Below are positions 1 through 6,729 of a stretch of DNA of 18,112 nt, one piece after another; position 1 is the first letter of the stretch, and each line of letters begins with the position of its first letter. The translations under genes and the position numbers were made by a program. The notes under the pieces were generated by a model. That model saw only the letters and a list, made by a program, of their open reading frames with translations, searched no databases and was not told the origin of the DNA. Origin of the DNA: JBBRUG01 sp038247995 (GTDB taxonomy: Bacteria > Chloroflexota > Chloroflexia > Chloroflexales > Chloroflexaceae); the NCBI GenBank assembly GCA_038247995.1, contig JBBRUG010000092.1, positions 1 through 18,112 of the forward strand, in the 5' to 3' direction.

Positions 1-654
1 AAGCAGCCGAGCGCAGAGTAGCGCTACCGGCACACCGATGAGCACCCATGGCAGGACGATGCCTACATGCGCCCAGGTACGGTTCGCTAGGCTGCCGAGC
101 AGGAACAGAAACAACAGATTGACATCGTTTTGTGTCGCCAGGCTAATCATGCCGATCAGCAGCGCATTCAGCAAGGCCGTAATCGAAGCGCCGACAAGAA
201 TTAAGCGCAGCGTACTGCGCATCGATTGCGCTGCAATCAATACCGCCAACCCGCCCGCAAGGCCGCCTGCCAGGGTGAACCACGGTACAAGTGAGGCAGA
301 CACCGGCAGCCGAAAGATCGTGATCGCCCCGACAATAACTGCGGCGCCCCCGGTGATCCCCAAAAGCTCCGGGCCGGCCAACGGGTTACGCAACGTATCT
401 TGCAGCATGACGCCAGACAGCGCCAGCAACGCGCCTGAGGTAACGCCAAGCACCAGGCGCGGCAGGCGAAGCTCCAGGACGACAATCCGCGTAACCCGCT
501 CGCCCTCGCCCGCAAAGAGGATCTCGCCAAGTTGGGCAAGGGTGAGCGTGGGCGTGCCCCGCTGCAAAGCCAGCGTACCGATCACAAGCAGGCTCAGCAG
601 CAGAAGCACGGCCAGTCCAAGTGCTCGCAGCACGTGGCGCGGCTGCGTTATCAC
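1..654 (-). CDS. FecCD-family ABC permease, C-terminus cut by window edge
   Basis: This is the N-terminal 218 residues of a membrane permease for an iron-siderophore, heme or cobalamin type importer; the rest lies beyond position 1. The start is a GTG at 654 that overlaps the stop of the upstream binding-protein gene as GTGA, so the two are translationally coupled. An N-terminal membrane segment is followed by the family hallmark region, visible as LRLPRLVLGVTSGALLALSG, then MLQDTLRNPLAGPELLGITG. Known FecCD proteins are about 330 residues with ten membrane helices and work as dimers with an ATPase, which is not in this window but may follow. Further hydrophobic segments continue to the window edge. 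It is the last visible gene of a leftward operon with the lipoprotein and two ABC half-transporters. Family assignment is firm; the substrate cannot be read from the permease. Confidence 0.9.
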   Translation of the reverse strand, partial: MITQPRHVLRALGLAVLLLLSLLVIGTLALQRGTPTLTLAQLGEILFAGEGERVTRIVVLELRLPRLVLGVTSGALLALSGVMLQDTLRNPLAGPELLGITGGAAVIVGAITIFRLPVSASLVPWFTLAGGLAGGLAVLIAAQSMRSTLRLILVGASITALLNALLIGMISLATQNDVNLLFLFLLGSLANRTWAHVGIVLPWVLIGVPVALLCARLL

Positions 655-1751
655 GGGAGCGGCTGGGGAAACACGTCCGGGTAGATCAGCGGCATTGCCT
701 CGTCCAACACCAGCGTGAGCGAGCGCAGGCCGCGTCCGGTACCCCATACGGCAAAACGCACCTCGTGGACTTCATCGTTCTGGACAGCGGCGATCTCGCT
801 CCACAACGGGTTTGCTGCTAACTGATCGGATAGCGGTTTGGGTGGCACGGGGCCAAAACCGAATGATTGCACAAACAGCACATCGGGATTTTCAGCTAAC
901 ACCTGTTCCAACGAGAACTGAATGCCGCCACTCGCGTGCCCTTCGCTGCCAGGCGCCGGCGCCGGCCAGGGATAGTTGGTCAACTCGCTCAGCATAGAGC
1001 CTACCAAGGAGCCGGCAGTGTCAATGCCGAAGTTGACATCTGCGCCCCACATCGCCAGTACGGTGCGATTCTTTGGCGCCTGTTCGTTATAGTCAGCCAG
1101 CTTCGCTTCGAATGCTTGCACGCGTGTCGCAGCCTCAGCCTCACGACCGGTGAGCCGACCGATATCTTCCAGATAGGCAATGGAGTCCTGGTAGGTACGT
1201 GGCCCCATGATGTAGAGCGGCGCGATCGCTGCCAGGCCATCACGGAGGCCTTCGTGTACGCCCCTGAGTCCAATTACAAGATCCGGCTGGGCAGCGGCAA
1301 TATCCTCCAGGCTTGGCTCAAAGAATGAGCCGCCAATGATCGCAAATGACTGCGCACGTTCACCAAAGAACTCAGGCAGCGGCGTAACGCCGCCTGGGGC
1401 GACGGCGACCGGCTCCAGGCCCAGATCAGCCAGAATGTCAACACAAATCTCGGTCACGCAGACAATCCGTTCAGGCGTACGCTCAAGCGTCACCGATGCG
1501 CCGGTTGCATCCGTAAATGTCAGGGTGTCGCTCTGTGGCGCGGCGGTAGTCGGCGCAGGTGCGCTCGTGGGTGCGGGCGCGGCGGTTGGGGCATCTGTCG
1601 GCGCAGGTGCGGCGGTTGGCGCAGGCACGGCAGTTGGGGCATCTGTTGGCGCAGGCACGGCCGTGGGGGGATTCGTGGCAGCAGGCGCACCGCATGCAAC
1701 AAGGAATACGGCGAGCAACAGCAGCACACTCCGATAGGTAACCCGTAACAT
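651..1751 (-). CDS. FecB-like (periplasmic-binding, PF01497-type) lipoprotein for a metal chelate
   Basis: A 366-residue substrate-binding lipoprotein of an ABC importer. The start at 1751 is chosen because AAGGGAG lies 5 bases upstream; an in-frame ATG at 1766 lacks such a site. Residues 1-20 form a lipoprotein signal ending in the lipobox LVAC with Cys20. Residues 22-72 are a low-complexity Ala-Pro-Thr linker that would hold the domain off the membrane. The binding domain follows: a TFTDATGASVTLERTPERIV opening strand, then a DILADLGLEPVAV helix and the IAAAQPDLVIG element, all typical of FecB/FhuD/BtuF-like proteins. The family carries Fe-siderophores, heme or cobalamin; which one applies here is not readable. 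It overlaps the FecCD permease by 4 bases and follows two ABC half-transporters on the same strand. The location beside a RiPP locus suggests that the peptide product, or its metal complex, could be the ligand; this is inference. Confidence 0.88.
   Translation of the reverse strand: MLRVTYRSVLLLLAVFLVACGAPAATNPPTAVPAPTDAPTAVPAPTAAPAPTDAPTAAPAPTSAPAPTTAAPQSDTLTFTDATGASVTLERTPERIVCVTEICVDILADLGLEPVAVAPGGVTPLPEFFGERAQSFAIIGGSFFEPSLEDIAAAQPDLVIGLRGVHEGLRDGLAAIAPLYIMGPRTYQDSIAYLEDIGRLTGREAEAATRVQAFEAKLADYNEQAPKNRTVLAMWGADVNFGIDTAGSLVGSMLSELTNYPWPAPAPGSEGHASGGIQFSLEQVLAENPDVLFVQSFGFGPVPPKPLSDQLAANPLWSEIAAVQNDEVHEVRFAVWGTGRGLRSLTLVLDEAMPLIYPDVFPQPLP
1536..1688 (-). repeat. Ala/Pro/Thr tandem repeat linker in the binding lipoprotein
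   Basis: This GC-rich minisatellite-like stretch encodes repeated APT-x-AP units (residues 22-72 of the lipoprotein). Such linkers are common between the lipid anchor and the folded domain in Chloroflexota lipoproteins. The repeat number probably varies between strains by slippage. Confidence 0.75.
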
Positions 1752-1816
1752 GGAGACTCCCTTCATACCTATTACTACAAAGATAAGCGAGCTGATGAGC
1801 GAAAGACCGCTGGGTC

Positions 1817-1836
1817 ATGCCCGCGAACAGGGGCAT
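1817..1836. repeat. Degenerate half copy of the paired-palindrome repeat
   Basis: ATGCCCGCGAACAGGGGCAT closely matches the first palindrome of the repeat at 12838 (ATGCCCGC, loop, GCGGGCAT) but has mutations in the right arm. It sits in the 135-base gap (1752-1886) between the lipoprotein gene and the upstream ABC gene. The second palindrome (GTTCCCGC...) is absent here. Confidence 0.5.
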
Positions 1837-1886
1837 CCGGTACATCTGTAATGCCAATCGGCGTCGGGCAAGGTACGACGATAGTG

Positions 1887-3689
1887 CTATAACCTATCAG
1901 GTAACACGCCATTACGTTGTGCGGCGATCAGGCGTGCATACACCCCGTCGCGTTGCAGCAGTTCGGCATGGGTGCCAGTCTCAGCGACACTGCCCTGCTC
2001 AAGCACGATAATCCGGTCAGCGTTACGAATAGTCGAAAGCCGGTGGGCGATAATCAAAGTTGTGCGTCCGGCGCGCAATTGCGCCATCGCTGCTTGTAAC
2101 GCACGCTCGTTTTCGGTATCCAGATTGGATACGGCCTCGTCCATCACCAGAATGGGCGCGTTCTTCAAGAATGCTCGGGCAATTGCGATGCGCTGACGCT
2201 GCCCACCAGAGAGCTGTGCCCCGCGCTCACCAGCGTTGGTGTCGTAGCCTTGCGGCAGCGCAGCAAGAAACTCGTGTGCCAGCGCCATCCGCGCCGCCGC
2301 CTCAACCTCCGCGTCGGTAGCGTGTTCGTTGCCCAGCCGGATGTTGTCGCGGATACTCGTGTTAAACAGATAGATATCCTGCGGCACCAGCGCGATCATG
2401 GCGCGGAGCGTCGCCTGGGGAAGTGCGCGAATATCGTGGCCGCCAATGGTGATTGCGCCACCTGACACATCCCAAAAGCGCAACAACAGGTGGGTACACG
2501 TTGATTTGCCCGCGCCGGAATGCCCAACCAGGGCGACCGTTTCGCCTGGCGCAATAGCGAATGTCACGCGCTGCAATACATTGGGCAGGGCAGGTTGGTA
2601 GCGAAACGCGACGTTTTCAAAGCGCACGTACGGCACGATTGGTTCGTCTGGCGCGTGGATCGCCTGATCCCTTACTGGCGCGGGCGCTTCAAGCAGGGCA
2701 AATACGCGATCCGCAGAGGCAAAGGTGACATTGAGGTGTCGCGCTACATTTGTCACCTCAATGATTGGGCCAAACACGCTGGCAGCCAGCACAACACTGA
2801 CGGGAAAAAGCACGGCTGGAAGGATGTCCTGCGATACCTGCCAGGCCGCGAGCGTCAGCACTGCCAGCGTCCCCAACGATACGAGCGATGTGATTGTCGC
2901 CCCTTCCAACCCGGCGCGCGAGCCATGCGCAAGCTGGGTACGCACAAGCGCCCGACTCTGCTTGCCGAGGCGGGCTAGCCACGCTGATCCTTGGCCGAAC
3001 GCCACAATCTCGCGCAAACCCTGCACGCTATCTACAACATCGGCGTTTACTGCGCCAAGCTGCGCCCGCAACGCATGCCCGTGGCGGGCAGCGCGGCGAC
3101 TCAGCCACAGTGGCGCCGTACTAACCAATACCACTGCCGGCAGGAGCGCCAGCGGCAGCAACCAGTGCAGGGCGCCAAGGGCGATCAGCGCTCCCGCCAC
3201 GACGAGTGCAGCAACGATCACCGTGCCTGCTGTGTGCGCATAAAACCATTCAATGGTCTCGATGTCGGTCATCGCCGCTGAGGCTACATCGCCTGAACGG
3301 CGCTCCAGCAGATAGCCCGGCGCCAATCGCTCAAGCGCCCAGTACATCCAGACCCGCAATTCGGCCAACACTCGATAGGCCAGATCGTGGGCGAGCCACA
3401 TTTCGGCCCAGGTCATGAGCGCCCGCACAAGCACTAATCCACCTAAGCCGATGACCAACGGCCAGAGGTCGGCGGCACTGCTGCCGATCACTGCCAGGGC
3501 AACGATGTACGCCCCCAGCGCTGCGCTGCCAATGGTTGCGCCATGCTTCAGCAGGCCCGAAGCAATGGTGATCGCCATGAGCCAGTAGTGTGGACGGAGG
3601 ATCACAAGCAATTGCCAGATCCCGTTCCCGCGCCCGGTACGGCGAGCCGGGTACGGGCGGGCCGCCAAGTTCCAACGAATGATATTCAT
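1887..3689 (-). CDS. ABC transporter half-subunit, membrane domain fused to ATPase (IrtB/YbtQ/CydC-like position)
   Basis: A 600-residue fused ABC transporter of the type IV exporter fold. Residues about 25-330 hold the six-helix membrane domain. The ATPase follows with Walker A GHSGAGKS (389-396), Q-loop in VPQDIYLF, signature LSGGQ (493-497), Walker B ILVMDE (513-518) and the H-loop in IAHRLST. All catalytic motifs are intact; the D-loop reads SNLD. It starts 8 bases after the stop of a second, different half-transporter, so the two very likely form a heterodimer. Pairs of this kind include CydDC, drug exporters, and IrtAB/YbtPQ, which have the exporter fold yet bring siderophores in. The latter is favoured here because a FecB-like lipoprotein and FecCD permease follow directly. 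Export of the neighbouring modified peptide is the main alternative. A weak AGGT site precedes the ATG. Confidence 0.88.
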   Translation of the reverse strand: MNIIRWNLAARPYPARRTGRGNGIWQLLVILRPHYWLMAITIASGLLKHGATIGSAALGAYIVALAVIGSSAADLWPLVIGLGGLVLVRALMTWAEMWLAHDLAYRVLAELRVWMYWALERLAPGYLLERRSGDVASAAMTDIETIEWFYAHTAGTVIVAALVVAGALIALGALHWLLPLALLPAVVLVSTAPLWLSRRAARHGHALRAQLGAVNADVVDSVQGLREIVAFGQGSAWLARLGKQSRALVRTQLAHGSRAGLEGATITSLVSLGTLAVLTLAAWQVSQDILPAVLFPVSVVLAASVFGPIIEVTNVARHLNVTFASADRVFALLEAPAPVRDQAIHAPDEPIVPYVRFENVAFRYQPALPNVLQRVTFAIAPGETVALVGHSGAGKSTCTHLLLRFWDVSGGAITIGGHDIRALPQATLRAMIALVPQDIYLFNTSIRDNIRLGNEHATDAEVEAAARMALAHEFLAALPQGYDTNAGERGAQLSGGQRQRIAIARAFLKNAPILVMDEAVSNLDTENERALQAAMAQLRAGRTTLIIAHRLSTIRNADRIIVLEQGSVAETGTHAELLQRDGVYARLIAAQRNGVLPDRL

Positions 3690-3697
3690 GCAACTAC

Positions 3698-5410
3698 CTA
3701 CTGTGCAGCAACAAGCCGCGCATACGCTCCTGCGCCATCGAGCAACTCCGCGTGCCTGCCACTTTCGGCGATCCGGCCCTGATCGAGCACAATGATCCGA
3801 TCAGCGTTGATCACCGTAGACAGGCGATGCGCAATGACCAGGGTGGTGCGCCTGGCGGTCAACCGTTCCAGTGCGTCTTGAATAAGCGCCTCGTTCGCTG
3901 CGTCTACACTGGCAGTCGCTTCATCAAGAATAAGAATTGGTGCATCTTTCAGCAGCGCCCGCGCAATCGCGATCCGCTGCCGCTCGCCGCCGGAAAGCTT
4001 CATGCCACGCTCGCCGACAATGGTGTCATACCCTTGCGGCAGCGCTGTGATAAAGTCATGGGCGTTGGCAGCACGTGTAGCCGCTTCAAGCTCAGCCGGG
4101 GTTGCGTCTGGTTTACCGAGGCGCAGATTTTCGGCGACGCTGCCATGAAACAGATAGGTGTCCTGACTGACGACCGCGATCATGCTGCGCAGCGTATCCG
4201 TGGCGTACTCAGGGAGCGGTCGATCATCAAGCAGAATGCTGCCCTGTTGCGGATCGAAAAAGCGTAGGAGCAACGAGACCACGGTTGATTTACCTGCGCC
4301 GCTCCGCCCCACCAGTGCAACGGTCTCGCCAGGCGTCACATTTAATGACACATCATCGAGGGCTGGCCGCTCACCGTCGAGGTATGCAAATGAAACCCGT
4401 TCAAACCTGATTGCCGTACTCGTGGGCGCAGGCGCAGGTCGCGGGGACTCACGAACCTCCGGCGGAGTATCGAGGAGCCGAAAGATGTACGTTGAGGCCG
4501 AAACGCCCATGTAGCCCTGGTGCCAATAGGCGTCGAGATCAACCAGCGGGCGGAAGCACTCGTTCACCAGAAACAGGATGATCAACAGCCCTGCGGCATC
4601 AAGGTTGCCGTTTGCAAGGCGCAGGGCGCCCACACCTACCGCTACTGCGGTGCCTACGCCCATCGCCAAGCCCACCACGCCCGAGCGGATCATCGAGATC
4701 GCAAGCTGCGCCATCGTCGCTTGGTAGAGCTTAAGGGCAGCCTCACGCAACGCTTCCCCGCGTCCTGTACTGGCATTAAATGCCTTCAGCGTGGTCATGC
4801 CCTGCATGCTATCGAGGAATTGCGCGCCTAGCTCGGAGTAGGCCTGCCAATGGCTCGATCCATAGCTGCCCAGTAACCGATCCCAGATGCGCGGGATAAT
4901 CGGCACGAGTAATGCGCATACCAGCGTCAACAGGCCGATCAGCGGATCGATCACCACTAATACCGCGAGAATAAGCACCGGCGTCGCCAGCGCGACAAAC
5001 GCTTGCGGGATGTAATACCCAAGGTAGCCTTCCAACGCCTCGACGCCATCCACCAGCGTTGATCGCACCGTCCCGGTATCCGTACGCTCCAGATACCCAG
5101 GGCCAAGCGCCAGGAGATGGGTATACAGGCGCTGGCGCAGGCGCTGCTTCACGGCGGCGGAGGTTGCCATCGCACCGATCTCGCGCAACCACAACAGCAC
5201 GGCGCGTACGACCACGAATGCCAGCGCCCAGCCGATCAGCGGCAACACACTGGCCCAGTCGGCGCGCTCAAAAATGCGAATCACCACCTGTGCAGTGAGC
5301 AGGCCCTGCCCAACATACGTGCCGGCAATCAACAACCCGAGCAGCACCATCAGTACCACGTTGCTGCGCACCTCCGCAATGAGTGCGAACAAGCGGCGAT
5401 GCAGCATCAT
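3698..5410 (-). CDS. ABC transporter half-subunit, membrane domain fused to ATPase (IrtA/YbtP/CydD-like position)
   Basis: A 570-residue fused ABC half-transporter and first gene of the leftward operon. AAGGAGG (complement of 5419-5425) lies 8 bases before the ATG at 5410. The membrane domain occupies residues about 15-310 and contains a CydD-like stretch ending in FLDSMQGMTTLKAFNA near 198-213. The ATPase has Walker A GRSGAGKS (368-375), Q-loop Gln416, signature LSGGE (472-476), Walker B ILILDE (492-497), D-loop SVD and H-loop His528. Nothing is missing, so both ATP sites of a heterodimer with the downstream partner could be active. There is no peptidase C39 domain, so it is not a leader-cleaving bacteriocin exporter. 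Its gene is divergent from the RiPP precursor gene across 233 bases, which suggests shared control. Role as siderophore importer or as peptide exporter cannot be decided from sequence alone. Confidence 0.88.
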   Translation of the reverse strand: MMLHRRLFALIAEVRSNVVLMVLLGLLIAGTYVGQGLLTAQVVIRIFERADWASVLPLIGWALAFVVVRAVLLWLREIGAMATSAAVKQRLRQRLYTHLLALGPGYLERTDTGTVRSTLVDGVEALEGYLGYYIPQAFVALATPVLILAVLVVIDPLIGLLTLVCALLVPIIPRIWDRLLGSYGSSHWQAYSELGAQFLDSMQGMTTLKAFNASTGRGEALREAALKLYQATMAQLAISMIRSGVVGLAMGVGTAVAVGVGALRLANGNLDAAGLLIILFLVNECFRPLVDLDAYWHQGYMGVSASTYIFRLLDTPPEVRESPRPAPAPTSTAIRFERVSFAYLDGERPALDDVSLNVTPGETVALVGRSGAGKSTVVSLLLRFFDPQQGSILLDDRPLPEYATDTLRSMIAVVSQDTYLFHGSVAENLRLGKPDATPAELEAATRAANAHDFITALPQGYDTIVGERGMKLSGGERQRIAIARALLKDAPILILDEATASVDAANEALIQDALERLTARRTTLVIAHRLSTVINADRIIVLDQGRIAESGRHAELLDGAGAYARLVAAQ

Positions 5411-5502
5411 GGCGTACGCCTCCTTCTACCTTTTGCACCATACATAAAGTGCATCATAGCGAGGTGTAAGCAGAAGCGTTGTCTGAAATCACACCGAGGG
5501 TA

Positions 5503-5520
5503 CGGTGCAATTTCGCACCG
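5503..5520. promoter_or_regulatory. Palindrome, candidate operator
   Basis: CGGTGCAATTTCGCACCG has perfect 6-base arms around a 6-base centre in the divergent intergenic region. The 10-mer ACGGTGCAAT at its left side recurs at 14921-14930 upstream of the Fe(III) binding-protein gene, and GGTGCAAAA occurs on the minus strand at 5431-5439. Operator function is inference. Confidence 0.4.
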
Positions 5521-5530
5521 ACCAGGAGGT

Positions 5531-5584
5531 ATGAAATCGAACAACCTCGTTTTACGACACCTTGTAAGATTCATGCTGGCGTAG
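5531..5584 (+). other. Possible 17-codon leader ORF ahead of the precursor gene
   Basis: The ORF starts at an ATG directly abutting AGGAGGT (5524-5530) and encodes MKSNNLVLRHLVRFMLA. The spacing of the ribosome site is too short for efficient initiation. Its TAG stop falls in the left arm of the stem-loop at 5582-5601, an arrangement that would suit translational coupling or attenuation. It may be chance. Confidence 0.2.
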
Positions 5585-5601
5585 CGCAACGTGCTGCGCT
5601 A
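5582..5601 (+). promoter_or_regulatory. Stem-loop or operator upstream of the precursor gene
   Basis: TAGCGCA (5582-5588) and TGCGCTA (5595-5601) are perfect 7-base inverted arms with a 6-base loop, 42 bases before the precursor ATG. It could be a 5'-UTR hairpin or a protein-binding site. Confidence 0.4.
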
Positions 5602-5643
5602 GGTCATGGGTATTCGTGGAGTAGCATACAAGGAGGTCCATCT

Positions 5644-5796
5644 ATGGAGGACATTTTCGAGGTGCTGGACGAAAAAGCGATTGTGATCGCGCCCTGCAAT
5701 CACAACCATGCGCTGGTGCAGAACCCATTCGCGTGGGAAGAGGATGCTGCCGAGGGTGAGGAGATCGAGACGAGCGAAGCGGGCGAAGAAGCCTAA
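5644..5796 (+). CDS. RiPP precursor peptide, single Cys with His motif and acidic tail
   Basis: A 50-residue peptide with no enzyme domain, placed first in a run of peptide-modifying genes. AAGGAGGT lies 6 bases before the ATG, the strongest ribosome site in the locus, fitting a substrate made in excess. Residues 1-17 (MEDIFEVLDEKAIVIAP) look like a leader: acidic, amphipathic, with a hydrophobic strand (AIVIA) of the kind that docks on RiPP recognition elements. Residues 18-31 (CNHNHALVQNPFAW) hold the only Cys, both His and the only Trp. Residues 32-50 are acidic, with 10 of 19 Asp/Glu, and resemble a follower region. The only other cyclisable residues are Thr43 and Ser44 in the tail. No known precursor family is recognised. 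The assignment rests on position, size, composition and neighbours. Confidence 0.82.
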   Translation: MEDIFEVLDEKAIVIAPCNHNHALVQNPFAWEEDAAEGEEIETSEAGEEA

Positions 5797-5814
5797 GCTG
5801 CTGCGGGCCTGAGT

Positions 5815-5850
5815 TGGCACAGGTAGGCGGCACGTCGCCTGCCTGTGCTA
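5815..5850 (+). promoter_or_regulatory. Strong stem-loop directly after the precursor gene
   Basis: Arms 5815-5830 and 5835-5850 pair over 16 positions, including four G-U type pairs, around a CACG tetraloop. It begins 18 bases after the precursor stop and has no following T-run, so it is not a classical terminator. RiPP operons often place a leaky terminator or RNA-protecting hairpin here so that precursor exceeds enzymes; that role fits the weak ribosome site of the next gene. Confidence 0.6.
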
Positions 5851-5865
5851 CAGAAAGTACGAGTT

Positions 5866-6729
5866 ATGCCGACCACATCTCACTGGGCTACGCATCCCAC
5901 AGCAGTGCGCCTACGCTATGGCTACCATCTGTACCCTGACGATAGCGGCGGATGGATGCTTACCACTCCCGATGACCAATTTATTCGGCTACGCGTACCC
6001 TCTGACCAGATCGCGACGCTCCTGCCGGTGTTCGACGGACATGTAACACCGCAGGAATTACTTCAAGACGAACAAGCAGCGCCGCTCATTGCCGTGTTGG
6101 AGCAGTTTGGGCGGCAGGGTCTGCTCGAAACCGTTGTGCAGCCTGATGGCCCCCAGACGCCGTCAGGCACAGTATTGATCAGTGGCGCGAACCCGCTCGT
6201 GGCGATGGTACACGATCTATTGGCGCAGGCAGGGGTACTCGTTCAACACGAGGTGCAGCCTGGGCTGCCCAGTACTACGCCAGACCTTCTGGTTTCTTGC
6301 GCTGACTGGCTGCCCGATACCCACTGGCTGCAACTCGATGCCTGGTGCAGAGAGCGGAGTGTCGCGTGGCACACCTGCTACGCCGAGGGAACCCGTTTCT
6401 ATCTCGGGCCGTTGTTTATCCCAGGGCAGGCGCCGAGCTATGCCGATGCGCGCGCTCGTCGGCGTGCCGCTGCGCCGTTCCACGATGAACTGCTGGCATG
6501 TTGGCGCTATCTGGAAGGCGTGCGTGTTCCGCCAGTCCGCTGGCCCAACAACGGTGGATTGGCAATCCTTGCAGGCGCGCTTGTCGCCGATGTGCTTGCG
6601 GCGCTTGCCGGTCAATCCCCGCCGAGTCTTGGGTATCAGCTTGCGTTTGACCCAGCAAGCGGCGCCTGGCAACACCATCCGGTGCTGCCGCTGCCGCATC
6701 CTTTGCTGAGCGATAAGGCAGCCGCATGA
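5866..6729 (+). CDS. RiPP leader-binding / E1-like cyclodehydratase partner (TOMM C-protein-like)
   Basis: A 287-residue protein that would bind the precursor leader and present it to a YcaO enzyme. Residues about 14-92 resemble the winged-helix RiPP recognition element at the N-terminus of azole-peptide cyclodehydratase partners: RLRYGYHLYP opening strands, the LLPVFDGHVTPQELL helix and a closing LEQFGRQGLLE. Residues about 101-280 form a small Rossmann-like E1/ThiF-derived part, with SGANPLVAMVHDLLAQAG and GPLFIPGQAPSYADAR, the latter matching the GPL-x-xPG element of SagC/TOMM C proteins but with Ser where Cys is usual. No CxxC zinc pairs are visible, so it is a degenerate E1 fold. The ATG at 5866 is preferred over an in-frame GTG at 5845 because the latter lies inside the upstream hairpin. 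Its ribosome site is weak. It overlaps the next gene by 4 bases. Confidence 0.75.
   Translation: MPTTSHWATHPTAVRLRYGYHLYPDDSGGWMLTTPDDQFIRLRVPSDQIATLLPVFDGHVTPQELLQDEQAAPLIAVLEQFGRQGLLETVVQPDGPQTPSGTVLISGANPLVAMVHDLLAQAGVLVQHEVQPGLPSTTPDLLVSCADWLPDTHWLQLDAWCRERSVAWHTCYAEGTRFYLGPLFIPGQAPSYADARARRRAAAPFHDELLACWRYLEGVRVPPVRWPNNGGLAILAGALVADVLAALAGQSPPSLGYQLAFDPASGAWQHHPVLPLPHPLLSDKAAA

Larger units (their letters stand above)
5411..5643. promoter_or_regulatory. Divergent control region between transport operon and RiPP locus
   Basis: This 233-base region separates oppositely oriented operons and holds several ordered elements. On the minus strand a TATGAT (complement of 5453-5458) could serve as -10 for the transporter operon, though no good -35 is seen 17 bases away. 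TGCAC (5434-5438) and GTGCA (5449-5453) form an inverted repeat over that start region. A second palindrome lies at 5503-5520 and a third at 5582-5601. On the plus strand I see no convincing -35/-10 pair for the precursor gene. A strong Shine-Dalgarno AAGGAGGT occupies 5630-5637, 6 bases before the precursor ATG. Confidence 0.6.

Noticed and set aside
1336..1737. Plus-strand Gly/Ala/Val-rich ORF opposite the lipoprotein gene
   Set aside because: It is the antisense reading of the Ala-Pro-Thr repeat linker, with no ribosome site and no domain.
1752..1886. Riboswitch (cobalamin type) ahead of the FecB-like gene
   Set aside because: The gap is only 135 bases, partly a repeat element, and I see no conserved cobalamin-box pattern.
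3698..5410. Leader-cleaving bacteriocin exporter (peptidase C39-ABC)
   Set aside because: There is no N-terminal peptidase domain, and the membrane domain begins within the first 20 residues.
5479..5796. Longer, 105-residue form of the precursor starting at a TTG
   Set aside because: The ATG at 5644 has a perfect AAGGAGGT at 6 bases; the extension covers palindromes and has no ribosome site, and its composition differs sharply from the 50-residue peptide.
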